Assembly: GCA_030149165.1 (NCBI GenBank)
Contig: JASBRY010000001.1
Coordinates: 224,053-288,052, forward strand
Direction: 5' to 3'
Source: Phycisphaerales bacterium
GTDB lineage: Bacteria > Planctomycetota > Phycisphaerae > Phycisphaerales > UBA1924
DNA length: 64,000 nucleotides
Shown here: one piece after another, positions 8,495 to 16,936 of the stretch
How the letters are laid out: every line of letters starts with the position of its first letter
How positions within the stretch are numbered: position 1 is the stretch's first letter
Notes under the pieces: model-generated
The model's database searches: none
Told to the model about the DNA's origin: nothing
Seen by the model: only the letters and a program-made list of their open reading frames with translations
Position numbers and translations under genes: made by a program

Positions 8495-10543
8495 TCACTG
8501 CTTCACCCGATCGATCGCGGCATTGAGCGCCCGCGTCTGCGATGCGTTGTCGATCTTGGAGCGGAGCGACTCCAAGAACCCGATGGCATCCTCGCGAGAG
8601 TCCGCTTTCATGATCATCGCGAGCTCTTCCGCGTCCTCCACTTCTTGCCATTCCCTGAGATGCGTGCGCATCAGCGCCATCGCTCGGCTGTCCTTCAACC
8701 GCGTCAACTGGTATCGAGCCGCGAGCCACATCGTGTCCGAGACCAATCGGTCGCTCCGCTGCTCGACAGACAATCGCTCGAACGCGTCGAGCACCAACTC
8801 ATGTTCATGCTTACGGAACGCTGCGAGCAGAACCAACTTCGCCCCTTCGTCGTCAATCGCTTCGGGACGATCGCGGAGTAGCGCCCCGCCGAGCCGGACC
8901 ACGGCATCGTCTTTCCCCGCGAGCACAAAGTCCTCGATCGCGCCGTTGAAGTCGCTGTCTTTCAGTTTCGCTTTAGCGCGATCCTCCAGGTCCATCTCCG
9001 GCAATCCGAGTGCTTGTGAGATCTCTGGTGGGACTTGGGTGAATCGCGTGCCGCAAGGACTGATGGTTTTGAGCGGATCTCCGATCACAGTGATCTTCCA
9101 CGCTTGACCATCGTCGTAGTGGACTGCGGCAGCAAAGGGCATCCTCGCGAGCAGTCGCTGCGCGACGAATGGGGTGGGAACGAAACCTGACAAGTAGGGC
9201 TCGTTCACAGAACCCGCATAGAGATAGACACCACGCTCAAGCCAACGCCCACCAACTGTCCTGGCGCTTCGTGGCGCCGAGAGCGAGAAGGAGTGCACCA
9301 TGTGTAACACACTCGGCTGAGCAAGTACAGGTAAATCGCCCGGCTTCCCTGACCCTTCACGGGCTTGTGGGAGATCGAAGTAGACATGTGAACCTTTAGA
9401 GTTCATCAGGATCAATGATGCATCTACAGGCCTCGAAGATGATCTGCCTTTGAAACCAGCTAATGAGTTTCGAGGCGTGTCAAAGAGTTCCGTTTCGAAT
9501 CCGGCTTGCTTCAAGACCTGATCGGCTGCCGTGCCGTCATATCGTGCCCAATCTCCTGTAGTTGGGTAACCATCCCATATGAACGCACTCTCAATCGGAA
9601 GAAAGATCGAACACATAGCTTGGTAGATCGAAGATGATGCCGAACCACGAAACTGCCCGCACCATGCCCAACGCAGTCCTCCCATGGATGCGTCGGTGCG
9701 CCCGATCTGATCGGTCGTTGCGAGTATGTCCTGATTTCCTGGACCAGTCTTAATTTTGACGCCGAGCCCGACTGCGAGAGTGATCGAATCGATTTCATCA
9801 CCGATTTCATCAAACCTGTATCCCATCTTCCGCAACCCCTGCTCGATTCCGAGGTTGACCGACTTCGCCATGGCGGGCTCAAGAGTGTGCAACGCAATTC
9901 CGGGATTGCTCATGTAAATGATCGGCTGGAGACGACCCGCCGCGAGTGCGAGTCCCGCGCCCCAGTGTCGATACATCGGATCGATGACCACCACTCCCGG
10001 CGACACGATCCCCGTCTCCTTGAGCGCCTTGAGCGTCATCTTCCAGTCTGGTTCCGGCTCATGGATCGCCGCCGCAAACGCTGCATTGATTCGATCTTGG
10101 CGCTGCTGATCGCTCCCCCCCCACGCCTGCTCGCTCTGGCCTTCGAGTCGATACACATGATCAGGTCGATAGGTGCGTACAAACCGTGCGATGTGATCCT
10201 TCGCGAGCAGCGTGCCGTCGTCGTAGAGGATCGGGAACTTGACCGGACCTTCCCACGCGCTGATCGCGTCGAGGTACTTCGAGAGGTCGTCCACGATCAC
10301 GACGATCGGGAGCGTCTGCATCGCTTGCGAGAGCAGCGATGCACGCAGTCCGGCTCGTCGATTCGCGTCCATGTTGTCGATGGACTTGTACAGCTCGTTG
10401 AAGCTCATCCCCTGCGCCTGAGGGACAGGATCTGGTGGGGGCGCATCCTCTGGGATCGTATTGGTCTGTGCATTCACAGCGTTGGACAACAGGAGCGCGA
10501 GCAGTGCGAGCGAGCGAGAGCGGGATTTGATCAGCAACATCAT
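8495..10543 (-). CDS. Large secreted protein of unknown function, caspase-fold-like C-terminal region
   Basis: The 682-residue product has a basic n-region, a hydrophobic core and an AlaXAla-type signal cleavage site at about residue 25. I do not recognise the family with confidence. A central segment contains Gly-Ala-Gly-Leu-Ala and Asp/Asn-rich loops. A block with GVYLYAGSVNEPYL followed about 35 residues later by VIGDPL resembles the end of gingipain/caspase-fold proteins and of TIGR03790-type planctomycete proteins. A catalytic His/Cys pair could not be assigned. The C-terminal 200 residues are charged and helical-looking, possibly TPR-like. The start is one of two tandem ATGs; the frame also opens with a GTG. 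Confidence 0.6.
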   Translation of the reverse strand: MMLLIKSRSRSLALLALLLSNAVNAQTNTIPEDAPPPDPVPQAQGMSFNELYKSIDNMDANRRAGLRASLLSQAMQTLPIVVIVDDLSKYLDAISAWEGPVKFPILYDDGTLLAKDHIARFVRTYRPDHVYRLEGQSEQAWGGSDQQRQDRINAAFAAAIHEPEPDWKMTLKALKETGIVSPGVVVIDPMYRHWGAGLALAAGRLQPIIYMSNPGIALHTLEPAMAKSVNLGIEQGLRKMGYRFDEIGDEIDSITLAVGLGVKIKTGPGNQDILATTDQIGRTDASMGGLRWAWCGQFRGSASSSIYQAMCSIFLPIESAFIWDGYPTTGDWARYDGTAADQVLKQAGFETELFDTPRNSLAGFKGRSSSRPVDASLILMNSKGSHVYFDLPQAREGSGKPGDLPVLAQPSVLHMVHSFSLSAPRSARTVGGRWLERGVYLYAGSVNEPYLSGFVPTPFVAQRLLARMPFAAAVHYDDGQAWKITVIGDPLKTISPCGTRFTQVPPEISQALGLPEMDLEDRAKAKLKDSDFNGAIEDFVLAGKDDAVVRLGGALLRDRPEAIDDEGAKLVLLAAFRKHEHELVLDAFERLSVEQRSDRLVSDTMWLAARYQLTRLKDSRAMALMRTHLREWQEVEDAEELAMIMKADSREDAIGFLESLRSKIDNASQTRALNAAIDRVKQ

Positions 10544-10634
10544 CACTGTACTGTACCGCTCCGGACTGCTCTGGGTTCACACGGATTGTGAATCGGTCCC
10601 AACTGCGTATCCCGATGCGCATAGACTGGGGATC

Positions 10635-12251
10635 ATGCCGTCGTCCACGATTTCAGAGTTCACACAGACGATCCACGATGCCCGAGCACTAGGCAGCGAT
10701 GTCGTCGTGGTCCCGCTCTCGATCCGCGTGCTCGCAGACCAACTGACCCCTGTGCTCGCGTACCGAAGACTGGTCAGCGCCGACGAACGCACGGCTCCCT
10801 CGTTCCTCCTCGAATCCGTTGAAGGTGGGACACATCAGGGACGCCATTCCATCCTCGGCTCATCGCCGATCATCGAGCTCGTCGCAAAAGACAACGAGGT
10901 CACGATCCACGATCATCGCGTGAATCAATCCGCGAGTGAGTCCTGCGATGATCCGCTCGCGAAGGTTCGTCAGATCACGCAGAGCTGGGATTTGTCGATC
11001 CCGAAAGACGCTCGCGATCGGAACCTGATCCCTGATTGTGTATTGGGAGGTTGGTTTGGATACGCGGGATACGACTCGGTCCGCTACGCCGAACCCACCA
11101 AGCTCAGCACGGCACTGGCGCCGGAGGACGATCGCAATCTCCCCGATGTCTCGTTTGGGTTCTACGACACGCTCGTCGTATTCGACCATGTCGAGAAACT
11201 CGTGCACCTTGTGCGCCTTGCGATCATCAATCCCGATTCGGATATCGAATCGGTGTACAAGCAATCGATCGACGACCTCAGCGCGCTCGCTGAGAAGATC
11301 CAGAACCACACCAAGCCGTTGGTCCTTGGACGAGTCTCGCGTGATCCGAGCACTAAAAACGCGCCGATGCCCGCGAATATCAGCACGGATGAGCACGCGT
11401 CGATGATTGAGCAAGCGCGTGAGTACATCAAAGCCGGAGACATCTTCCAGGTCGTGCTGGGACACCGCTTTGAGCGCCGCACGAACGCGGATCCCTTCGA
11501 TGTGTATCGCGCGCTGCGAGCCGTGAATCCATCGCCGTATATGGTGTATCTGCAAACGCAGGGATGTATCTTGGTCGCGTCGTCTCCTGAGATTCTCTGC
11601 CGCGTGCGCCGTGATGATCAGGATCGTCTGGTCGTGACGAATCGTCCGCTCGCGGGAACGCGCCGGCGCGGTCGCACAAACGAGGAAGACCTCGCGCTTG
11701 AACGCGAGCTGCTCGCGGATCCCAAGGAACGCTCCGAGCATTCGATGCTTGTGGATCTGGGACGCAACGATGTGGGACGCGTCGCCGAGCCGGGATCGAT
11801 CGAGATCGAAGCACTCATGGAGATCGAGCGCTACTCGCATGTGATGCACATCTCTTCTACAGTCACAGGCATCATCCGCGACGGACTCGATTGCTGGGAT
11901 GCGCTGCGAGCAGCGCTTCCGGTCGGGACAATCTCAGGCGCGCCGAAGGTCCGCGCGATGCAGATCATCGACGAACTCGAACAAGTCCGGCGCGGCCCCT
12001 ACGGCGGAGGACTCGGATGGGTCGGTCTCAACTCCGAGATGGACATCGCGCTGGCGCTGCGCACCATCGTCGTCCCGATCGATCGGATTGATGAATCGAA
12101 TCCCGATGGACAGTGGGAATACCACATCCAAGCCGCGGGAGGGATCGTCGCGGATTCGGTTCCAGAGCTCGAGTTCAAAGAGACAGTCAACAAAGCCGCG
12201 GCTCTGGGACGAGCGATCGACCTCGCCGAGGACGCGTTCCTCGAAAAATAA
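10635..12251 (+). CDS. trpE: Anthranilate synthase component I
   Basis: TrpE uses chorismate and ammonia (or glutamine through TrpG) to make anthranilate, the first step of tryptophan synthesis. The 538-residue length and the C-terminal chorismate-binding domain fit, with ASSPEIL, RPLAGTRRRG, SEHSMLVDLGRND and GTISGAPK blocks. The open frame runs upstream to 10461, but that region overlaps the divergent secreted-protein gene, so the ATG at 10635, behind a GGGG site, is preferred. No trpG/trpD follows. The related PabB and PhzE enzymes share these motifs; the LLES-like element near residue 57 favours TrpE with feedback control, by analogy. Confidence 0.9.
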   Translation: MPSSTISEFTQTIHDARALGSDVVVVPLSIRVLADQLTPVLAYRRLVSADERTAPSFLLESVEGGTHQGRHSILGSSPIIELVAKDNEVTIHDHRVNQSASESCDDPLAKVRQITQSWDLSIPKDARDRNLIPDCVLGGWFGYAGYDSVRYAEPTKLSTALAPEDDRNLPDVSFGFYDTLVVFDHVEKLVHLVRLAIINPDSDIESVYKQSIDDLSALAEKIQNHTKPLVLGRVSRDPSTKNAPMPANISTDEHASMIEQAREYIKAGDIFQVVLGHRFERRTNADPFDVYRALRAVNPSPYMVYLQTQGCILVASSPEILCRVRRDDQDRLVVTNRPLAGTRRRGRTNEEDLALERELLADPKERSEHSMLVDLGRNDVGRVAEPGSIEIEALMEIERYSHVMHISSTVTGIIRDGLDCWDALRAALPVGTISGAPKVRAMQIIDELEQVRRGPYGGGLGWVGLNSEMDIALALRTIVVPIDRIDESNPDGQWEYHIQAAGGIVADSVPELEFKETVNKAAALGRAIDLAEDAFLEK

Positions 12252-12273
12252 AGAACCCCGCGTTGTGCGGGGT
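12241..12273 (-). terminator. Intrinsic terminator of the HU gene, overlapping the trpE stop
   Basis: A 7-bp stem (ACCCCGC with GCGGGGT) closes a 5-base loop. On the minus strand it is followed by TCTTTATTTTTC, a good U-rich tail. On the plus strand the same hairpin follows trpE directly but lacks a T-run, so it may also help end trpE transcripts. Confidence 0.8.
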
Positions 12274-12301
12274 CAAAGAGAGATGCAGTCGTATCTCTTT
12301 G

Positions 12302-12352
12302 GATCTGATCGGCGTCCATTGAGGAGATCCGGTCAGGCGCTTCGATCAGATC
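12302..12352. repeat. 10-bp inverted repeat in the trpE/HU convergent gap
   Basis: GATCTGATCG at 12302-12311 and CGATCAGATC at 12343-12352 are perfect inverted copies separated by 31 bases. They lie in the 3' untranslated region shared by trpE and the HU gene. The sequence could form a stem-loop in either transcript. No known element was recognised. Confidence 0.6.
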
Positions 12353-12380
12353 ATCTGAAACTCATGGAATGATCGATCAC

Positions 12381-12674
12381 TCAAGCGTTCTGCAAGCCGT
12401 TGGTGTGCAGCGTTTCCTTGAGCTGCTGCGATGGCTTGAACGAGCAAGTGGTTGATTCCGCGATCTGGATCGGCTGCTTGGTCGCTGGATTCATCCCAGT
12501 TCGAGCGGCGCGATGCTTCTTGGTGAAGGTCCCGAATCCTGAGATCGCGACTTTCTGCTCTTCCTGAAGTCCTTGTGAGATCGAAGCGATGACGGCTTCG
12601 ATCGCGCGTCCCGCGTCGGCCTTGCTGGTTTCGAGCTGGGAAGCGACGGAGTCGATGAGGTCGGATTTGTTCAT
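12381..12674 (-). CDS. HU/IHF-family DNA-binding protein
   Basis: This is a small nucleoid-associated protein that bends DNA as a dimer. The 97 residues open MNKSDLIDSVA, typical of HU, and include the GFGTF turn before the beta-arm and a Lys/Arg-rich arm with ARTGMNPAT, where the Pro that intercalates into DNA sits. An upstream in-frame ATG would add five residues, but a GGAGG site lies 8 bases before the chosen ATG and inside that extension, so the shorter form is right. It is a single gene with its own terminator downstream. Confidence 0.95.
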   Translation of the reverse strand: MNKSDLIDSVASQLETSKADAGRAIEAVIASISQGLQEEQKVAISGFGTFTKKHRAARTGMNPATKQPIQIAESTTCSFKPSQQLKETLHTNGLQNA

Positions 12675-12901
12675 TTGGGGCGCCTCCATGAGTTTGGGTG
12701 CTGCGTGTGCGTGCTTTGCCTGGTCATCCTTGACCCGGCTCCTGATTTGGATTTATTCGGACATAACACAACCATCGCATGAATTTCCCCATACGCTGGG
12801 TCTATCAGCCGCATCAACCATCCAATGATTCATCGCATCCAAGTCAACATTTCTGCTCGATATTCATTCTGTAAACTATTGAGAACCATAGAGTTGAGCA
12901 C

Positions 12902-13834
12902 ATGAGCCCCCTACTCGCGATTGTGACCGAACCCCTGGCGCCCCAACCACTTCAGTGGCTCAGCGATCGCTGTGAGGTTGTCCAGTGCGGCACGAGTGAT
13001 GCGCAGTTCGATGAGCTCGTCACGCGTGCTCAGGCGCTCGTCGTGCGGACCTATACCAAGGTCGATCAACAACTCCTCGATCGAGCACCCAATCTCAAAG
13101 TCGTCGCCCGCGCCGGCGTTGGACTGGACAACATCGATCTCGACGCGTGCAAAGCGCGAGGAGTCCGCGTCGTCCATACGCCTCATGCGAATGCGATGTC
13201 TGTTGTGGAATACACCATCTCGATGATGATGCAAGCGCTGCGTCCGATCCATCCGATCACCCAAGCGCTCGATGAATCTTCCTGGCACCATGCACGCGAG
13301 GACGCGATCACTGAGAGTTCGGTCGTCGACACGACGCTCGGCATCATTGGATTGGGATACATCGGATCGCTCGTCGCACTCGCCGCGAGCGGATTGGGGA
13401 TGCATGTTGTGCACAATGACCTGCGTCAAATTGAAGCTCTGTCGCAAGCACTCTCGCTCGAAGAACTCCTCAAAGTTGCTCGTGTCGTGTGTCTGCATGT
13501 GGACGGGCGTGCATCCAATAAGCACTTGATCAGCTCGGATCAGTTCGCATTGATGCGTCGCGATGTCGTGCTGATCAACGCTTCGCGAGGTTTTGTGATC
13601 GATCCGCACGCAGCGGAAGACTTTGCACAGCACAATCCGGACGCCCAACTCATCTTTGATGTCCATGATCCTGAGCCGATTGATCCGGACTCTGGATTGC
13701 TCGGACTCCCCAATGTGATCCTGACGCCTCACATCGCCGCAGCGACGAGACAAGCAAAAACCGCGATGAGTTGGGTCGTGCGCGATGTCCACGCCGTGCT
13801 CGAGGGACAGGAACCGATTCATCCAGCGAATTGA
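12902..13834 (+). CDS. D-2-hydroxyacid dehydrogenase (phosphoglycerate dehydrogenase-like)
   Basis: This NAD-dependent dehydrogenase has the family split-domain layout. ARAGVGLDNIDL at about residues 70-82 forms part of the substrate domain. The Rossmann glycine motif is GLGYIGS at about residues 150-156. The catalytic Arg lies in NASRGFVID, the Glu equivalent near VHDPEPI, and the His in LTPHIAA. The 310-residue length lacks the ACT domain of full-length SerA, so it is a short 3-phosphoglycerate dehydrogenase-type enzyme or a related 2-hydroxyacid reductase. The substrate cannot be settled from sequence. Confidence 0.88.
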   Translation: MSPLLAIVTEPLAPQPLQWLSDRCEVVQCGTSDAQFDELVTRAQALVVRTYTKVDQQLLDRAPNLKVVARAGVGLDNIDLDACKARGVRVVHTPHANAMSVVEYTISMMMQALRPIHPITQALDESSWHHAREDAITESSVVDTTLGIIGLGYIGSLVALAASGLGMHVVHNDLRQIEALSQALSLEELLKVARVVCLHVDGRASNKHLISSDQFALMRRDVVLINASRGFVIDPHAAEDFAQHNPDAQLIFDVHDPEPIDPDSGLLGLPNVILTPHIAAATRQAKTAMSWVVRDVHAVLEGQEPIHPAN

Positions 13835-14266
13835 CCTCAATGCGAGGTGAATTGATCTCAATTCGTGCTCGGCACCCCCTTTCTGTGCAACCATGCCCCT
13901 TTTTTGAGCGAATACAAGGACGGCAGCCGTTCTCTGGGTGCCCGTCTCGCTTGATCTGAGCGGGATGGCTGATTCGATCAGTAGGAAATGAGAAGGGCAG
14001 GTTCTCGGACCTGACAGGAATGGTGTTTCGGGCTCGTGGGCAAGGAGCGTCCGAATCCGTTGCAGACGGTACAGAATCCTCGGATTCTCGGCTGCGATCG
14101 GTGATTCCCCTTGAAAAAGGGCGAAATTCGGGCATCCTCTTCGTGCACACCCGGCTTGTGATCCGCGCACGGTTCACGGCGCGGGATGCGTTCTCGATTG
14201 GTCCAACCGGACCATTGACCAAACGGACGCGCAGGAACGCGTCTATCAGAGATGGGAAGAACAGTC
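13835..14266 (+). other. Gene-free 432-base leader with several short hairpins
   Basis: No convincing gene is seen here. Small inverted repeats recur on the plus strand: ACCTC/GAGGT at 13834-13848 just after the dehydrogenase stop, CAGGT/ACCTG near 14000, GAATCC/GGATTC near 14075-14090, CCCTT/AAGGG near 14107-14120 and TGGTCC/GGACCA near 14200-14215. It could be a structured 5' leader of the peptidase pair that follows, with the first hairpin acting as a weak terminator. The antisense ORFs crossing it look like shadows. Confidence 0.4.
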
Positions 14267-16855
14267 ATGAAGCAATCCGCTCGCAATCACATCATGAACA
14301 CAACCTCCGCTGCGGCGCTCACACTCGCGCTAATCAGCGGCACAGCGATCGCAGGAGACTCCTACGCGAGTCCGGGCACGAAGCCTGCAAACGGGACGAT
14401 GATCTCCGGCGTCGCGACCCCCGTCTCACTCACCAGCTCTCAACAGAACACGATCCGCAACGCGTTCAACTGGACCGATCGTGATGCTTCGATCCTCGAC
14501 GGTACCATCTCACCATCGACAGTCTTCACCGAAGTCATCGGACTCAAAGAACGCACCAACCGACTCAATGTCCAGGTCAAGAGCACGACACAGATGCTCC
14601 AGCAAGTCGCAACCGATGCCGCGATCGCTCGCGCTGACGGACCACAAGTCCTCGGCGTCGCTCGTGACGGACAAGTCCAGGACTGGGACACGGTCATGGC
14701 GCAGGTTGAACAACGACGCATCGACGCACGCTCGCGTTTGGCGCCATCGCTCATCGAAGCATTCGACGATGTCGACATGCACACGATCCATCTGCCTGCA
14801 GGAGTCAGCGCCGAGATCATGGCGGAGATCCTCATGCAGACAGGAGACTATGAGTTTGTCTCCATCGATTGGCTCTGCTACCCAACAGATAACATCCCCA
14901 ACGATCCACGCGTGAATCTGCAGTGGTACCACCCCTCCACGCGCATCGACACCTACGGCGCCTGGGACTTCACGACTGGCAGCGGCGAGATCATCGCGGT
15001 CTGTGACTCCGGCGTGGACATCGACCACCCAGATCTTCAAGACGCGCTGGTCCCAGGATTCAATGCCGTGGACAACCTTGCTGAAATCGATGGCGGGTTT
15101 GTTGACGACAACCTCACTGGACACGGCACGCAGGTCGCTGGTGTTGCTGCGGCGACCGGGAACAACGGCGTGGGTATCTCGGGCATCGGTTGGAACTTCG
15201 GGATTATGCCTTGTAAGGTTTCCAACATCGCGTCCGGCAACGCGTTCCTTTCTGACATCCTTCAAGGAGCTCGTTGGGGTTCGGACAACGGCGCGTACGC
15301 ATCGAACTGCTCTTACGGCGGTGCTGAAGATCCCGCGAGTTTCTCTACAGGCGCACACATCCGCGCCGAAGGACACCACCTCGTCTTCGCATCGGGTAAC
15401 GACGGCGTGGGTAACCAAACCAACGACTGGGACACCGTCACCATTGTCGGGGCTTCAAACTCCAGTGACAACTACGCCGGATTCTCGAACTTCGGGATTG
15501 GTATCGACTGTATCGCGCCTGGCGCGAGCGTCCAGTCCACCACACGCACGGGCGGATACGCCAACACAACTGGAACGAGCTTTGCCGCTCCGATCACCGC
15601 TGGCGCGCTCATGCTCGTGCACTCCGCGAATCCGTCCCATGGACCAGCAGAGGTCGAGGAAATTCTCCTCAACGCATGTGACGACAAAGAAGGTCTTGGC
15701 GAGGACAACCTCACTGGACATGGACGCATCAATGTCGGACGAGCGGTCGAAGACGCGATCTTTGGACCTTCGCTCATCAGCCTTCCATACATGGATGAGT
15801 TCAACGATCCGACACTCACGCTCTGGCGCGACGCAGTTGGAGATGTCGAAGTCAATGAGGATGCGATGAATGAGCCGACTCCAGGCGGATCGCTCAATCT
15901 CGGATCCACGGCTGAGATCAACACCATCATGGTTCGCTGCACCGAACTCCAGTTCACCACAGGCGAGATCAACTTCCAGACACAGCACATCGGGACTGAA
16001 GCCGGCGAGGACCTGCTCGTCGAGTACCGCACTGTGCTCAATACATGGGACACACTCGCGATTATTCCATCAGACGGCAACGATCAAAGCGAGTTTACCT
16101 TCCATCGCTACGAGTTCCCGTTCCTCGGATTTCATGACATGTTCCGCTTGCGTTTCTCAACTGCAGGAGACGAAGCAAACGACAACTGGTACATCGATGA
16201 TGTGAACATCCAGTACTTCACAGGAAACACGGTCCCTTGGTTCGTCGATTTCGAGAACGGCATCTCCCTCAACTTCGACTGGGAGATCAATGAAGGGATC
16301 GCGAGTATCGCCGCGGACAACGAACCTTCAGGCACGCAGAGCGTGAACCTCGACAACACCGATTCCATGACCTCGAAAGGCTTGGACATGACGAGCCAGG
16401 TCCCACCAATTTATGTTCAGTTCTACACCCAGCACAAGGGTGTTGAGAACGGCGAGTCTCTCCATGTCGAGTACCTCGATCTTCTTGGATCGTGGCAAGA
16501 CCTAACCACAGTCGTTTCTGACGGCGTGGACCAGAGCGAGTTTGAACTCACACAGCTCGAACTCCCGATCTTCGCATTCGGCGGGAACCTCAAGCTCCGC
16601 TTTACGGCACAAGGTGACGAGGCAAACGACGACTGGTTCGTCGACAACATCGCGATCACCACTGAGTTCATCGACGAGGTCGATCCGTGTCCTGCGGATC
16701 TCAACGACGACGGCTCACTCAACTTCCTTGATGTTTCCGCGTTCCTCTCGCTGTACGGACTGCAGGATCCAGCTGTTGACTTCCAAGCCGACGGTTCATT
16801 TAACTTCCTTGATGTGTCCGCATTCCTTTCCGCGTACGGGATGGGATGCCCATAA
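14267..16855 (+). CDS. Secreted subtilisin-family (S8) peptidase 1 with dockerin-like tail
   Basis: The 862-residue product has a signal peptide, an inhibitor-like propeptide and an S8 catalytic domain with triad Asp247 (CDSGVD), His286 (GHGTQVAG) and Ser438 (GTSFAAP). Two similar beta-rich modules of about 150 residues follow; each has an 'FxxQHxGxEaGExLxVEY' pattern and ends near NDxWxxDxI, resembling MAM/jelly-roll accessory domains. The dockerin-like tail ends GMGCP. The ATG at 14267 has GGGAAGA 6 bases upstream; the earlier ATG at 14252 is less likely. A tandem paralogue follows after 81 bases. It probably cleaves extracellular protein; substrates are unknown. Confidence 0.92.
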   Translation: MKQSARNHIMNTTSAAALTLALISGTAIAGDSYASPGTKPANGTMISGVATPVSLTSSQQNTIRNAFNWTDRDASILDGTISPSTVFTEVIGLKERTNRLNVQVKSTTQMLQQVATDAAIARADGPQVLGVARDGQVQDWDTVMAQVEQRRIDARSRLAPSLIEAFDDVDMHTIHLPAGVSAEIMAEILMQTGDYEFVSIDWLCYPTDNIPNDPRVNLQWYHPSTRIDTYGAWDFTTGSGEIIAVCDSGVDIDHPDLQDALVPGFNAVDNLAEIDGGFVDDNLTGHGTQVAGVAAATGNNGVGISGIGWNFGIMPCKVSNIASGNAFLSDILQGARWGSDNGAYASNCSYGGAEDPASFSTGAHIRAEGHHLVFASGNDGVGNQTNDWDTVTIVGASNSSDNYAGFSNFGIGIDCIAPGASVQSTTRTGGYANTTGTSFAAPITAGALMLVHSANPSHGPAEVEEILLNACDDKEGLGEDNLTGHGRINVGRAVEDAIFGPSLISLPYMDEFNDPTLTLWRDAVGDVEVNEDAMNEPTPGGSLNLGSTAEINTIMVRCTELQFTTGEINFQTQHIGTEAGEDLLVEYRTVLNTWDTLAIIPSDGNDQSEFTFHRYEFPFLGFHDMFRLRFSTAGDEANDNWYIDDVNIQYFTGNTVPWFVDFENGISLNFDWEINEGIASIAADNEPSGTQSVNLDNTDSMTSKGLDMTSQVPPIYVQFYTQHKGVENGESLHVEYLDLLGSWQDLTTVVSDGVDQSEFELTQLELPIFAFGGNLKLRFTAQGDEANDDWFVDNIAITTEFIDEVDPCPADLNDDGSLNFLDVSAFLSLYGLQDPAVDFQADGSFNFLDVSAFLSAYGMGCP

Positions 16856-16887
16856 GAGCACATCATTCAACTTTGCCACTTACTTCA

Positions 16888-16916
16888 TGTCCCGCGGCTT
16901 GGACAGTCGCGGGATG
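16888..16916 (+). promoter_or_regulatory. Stable hairpin between the two tandem peptidase genes
   Basis: TCCCGCG at 16890-16896 pairs perfectly with CGCGGGA at 16908-16914 across an 11-base loop. There is no T-run, so it is not a standard terminator. It may set the ratio of the two peptidases by RNA processing or stability, which is inference. Confidence 0.5.
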
Positions 16917-16936
16917 TCATTAGGAGACCAACACCA

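Noticed and set aside
12911..14170. 419-codon minus-strand ORF over the hydroxyacid dehydrogenase
   Set aside because: The composition is Arg/His/Asp-rich and random-looking; the plus frame is a clear dehydrogenase.
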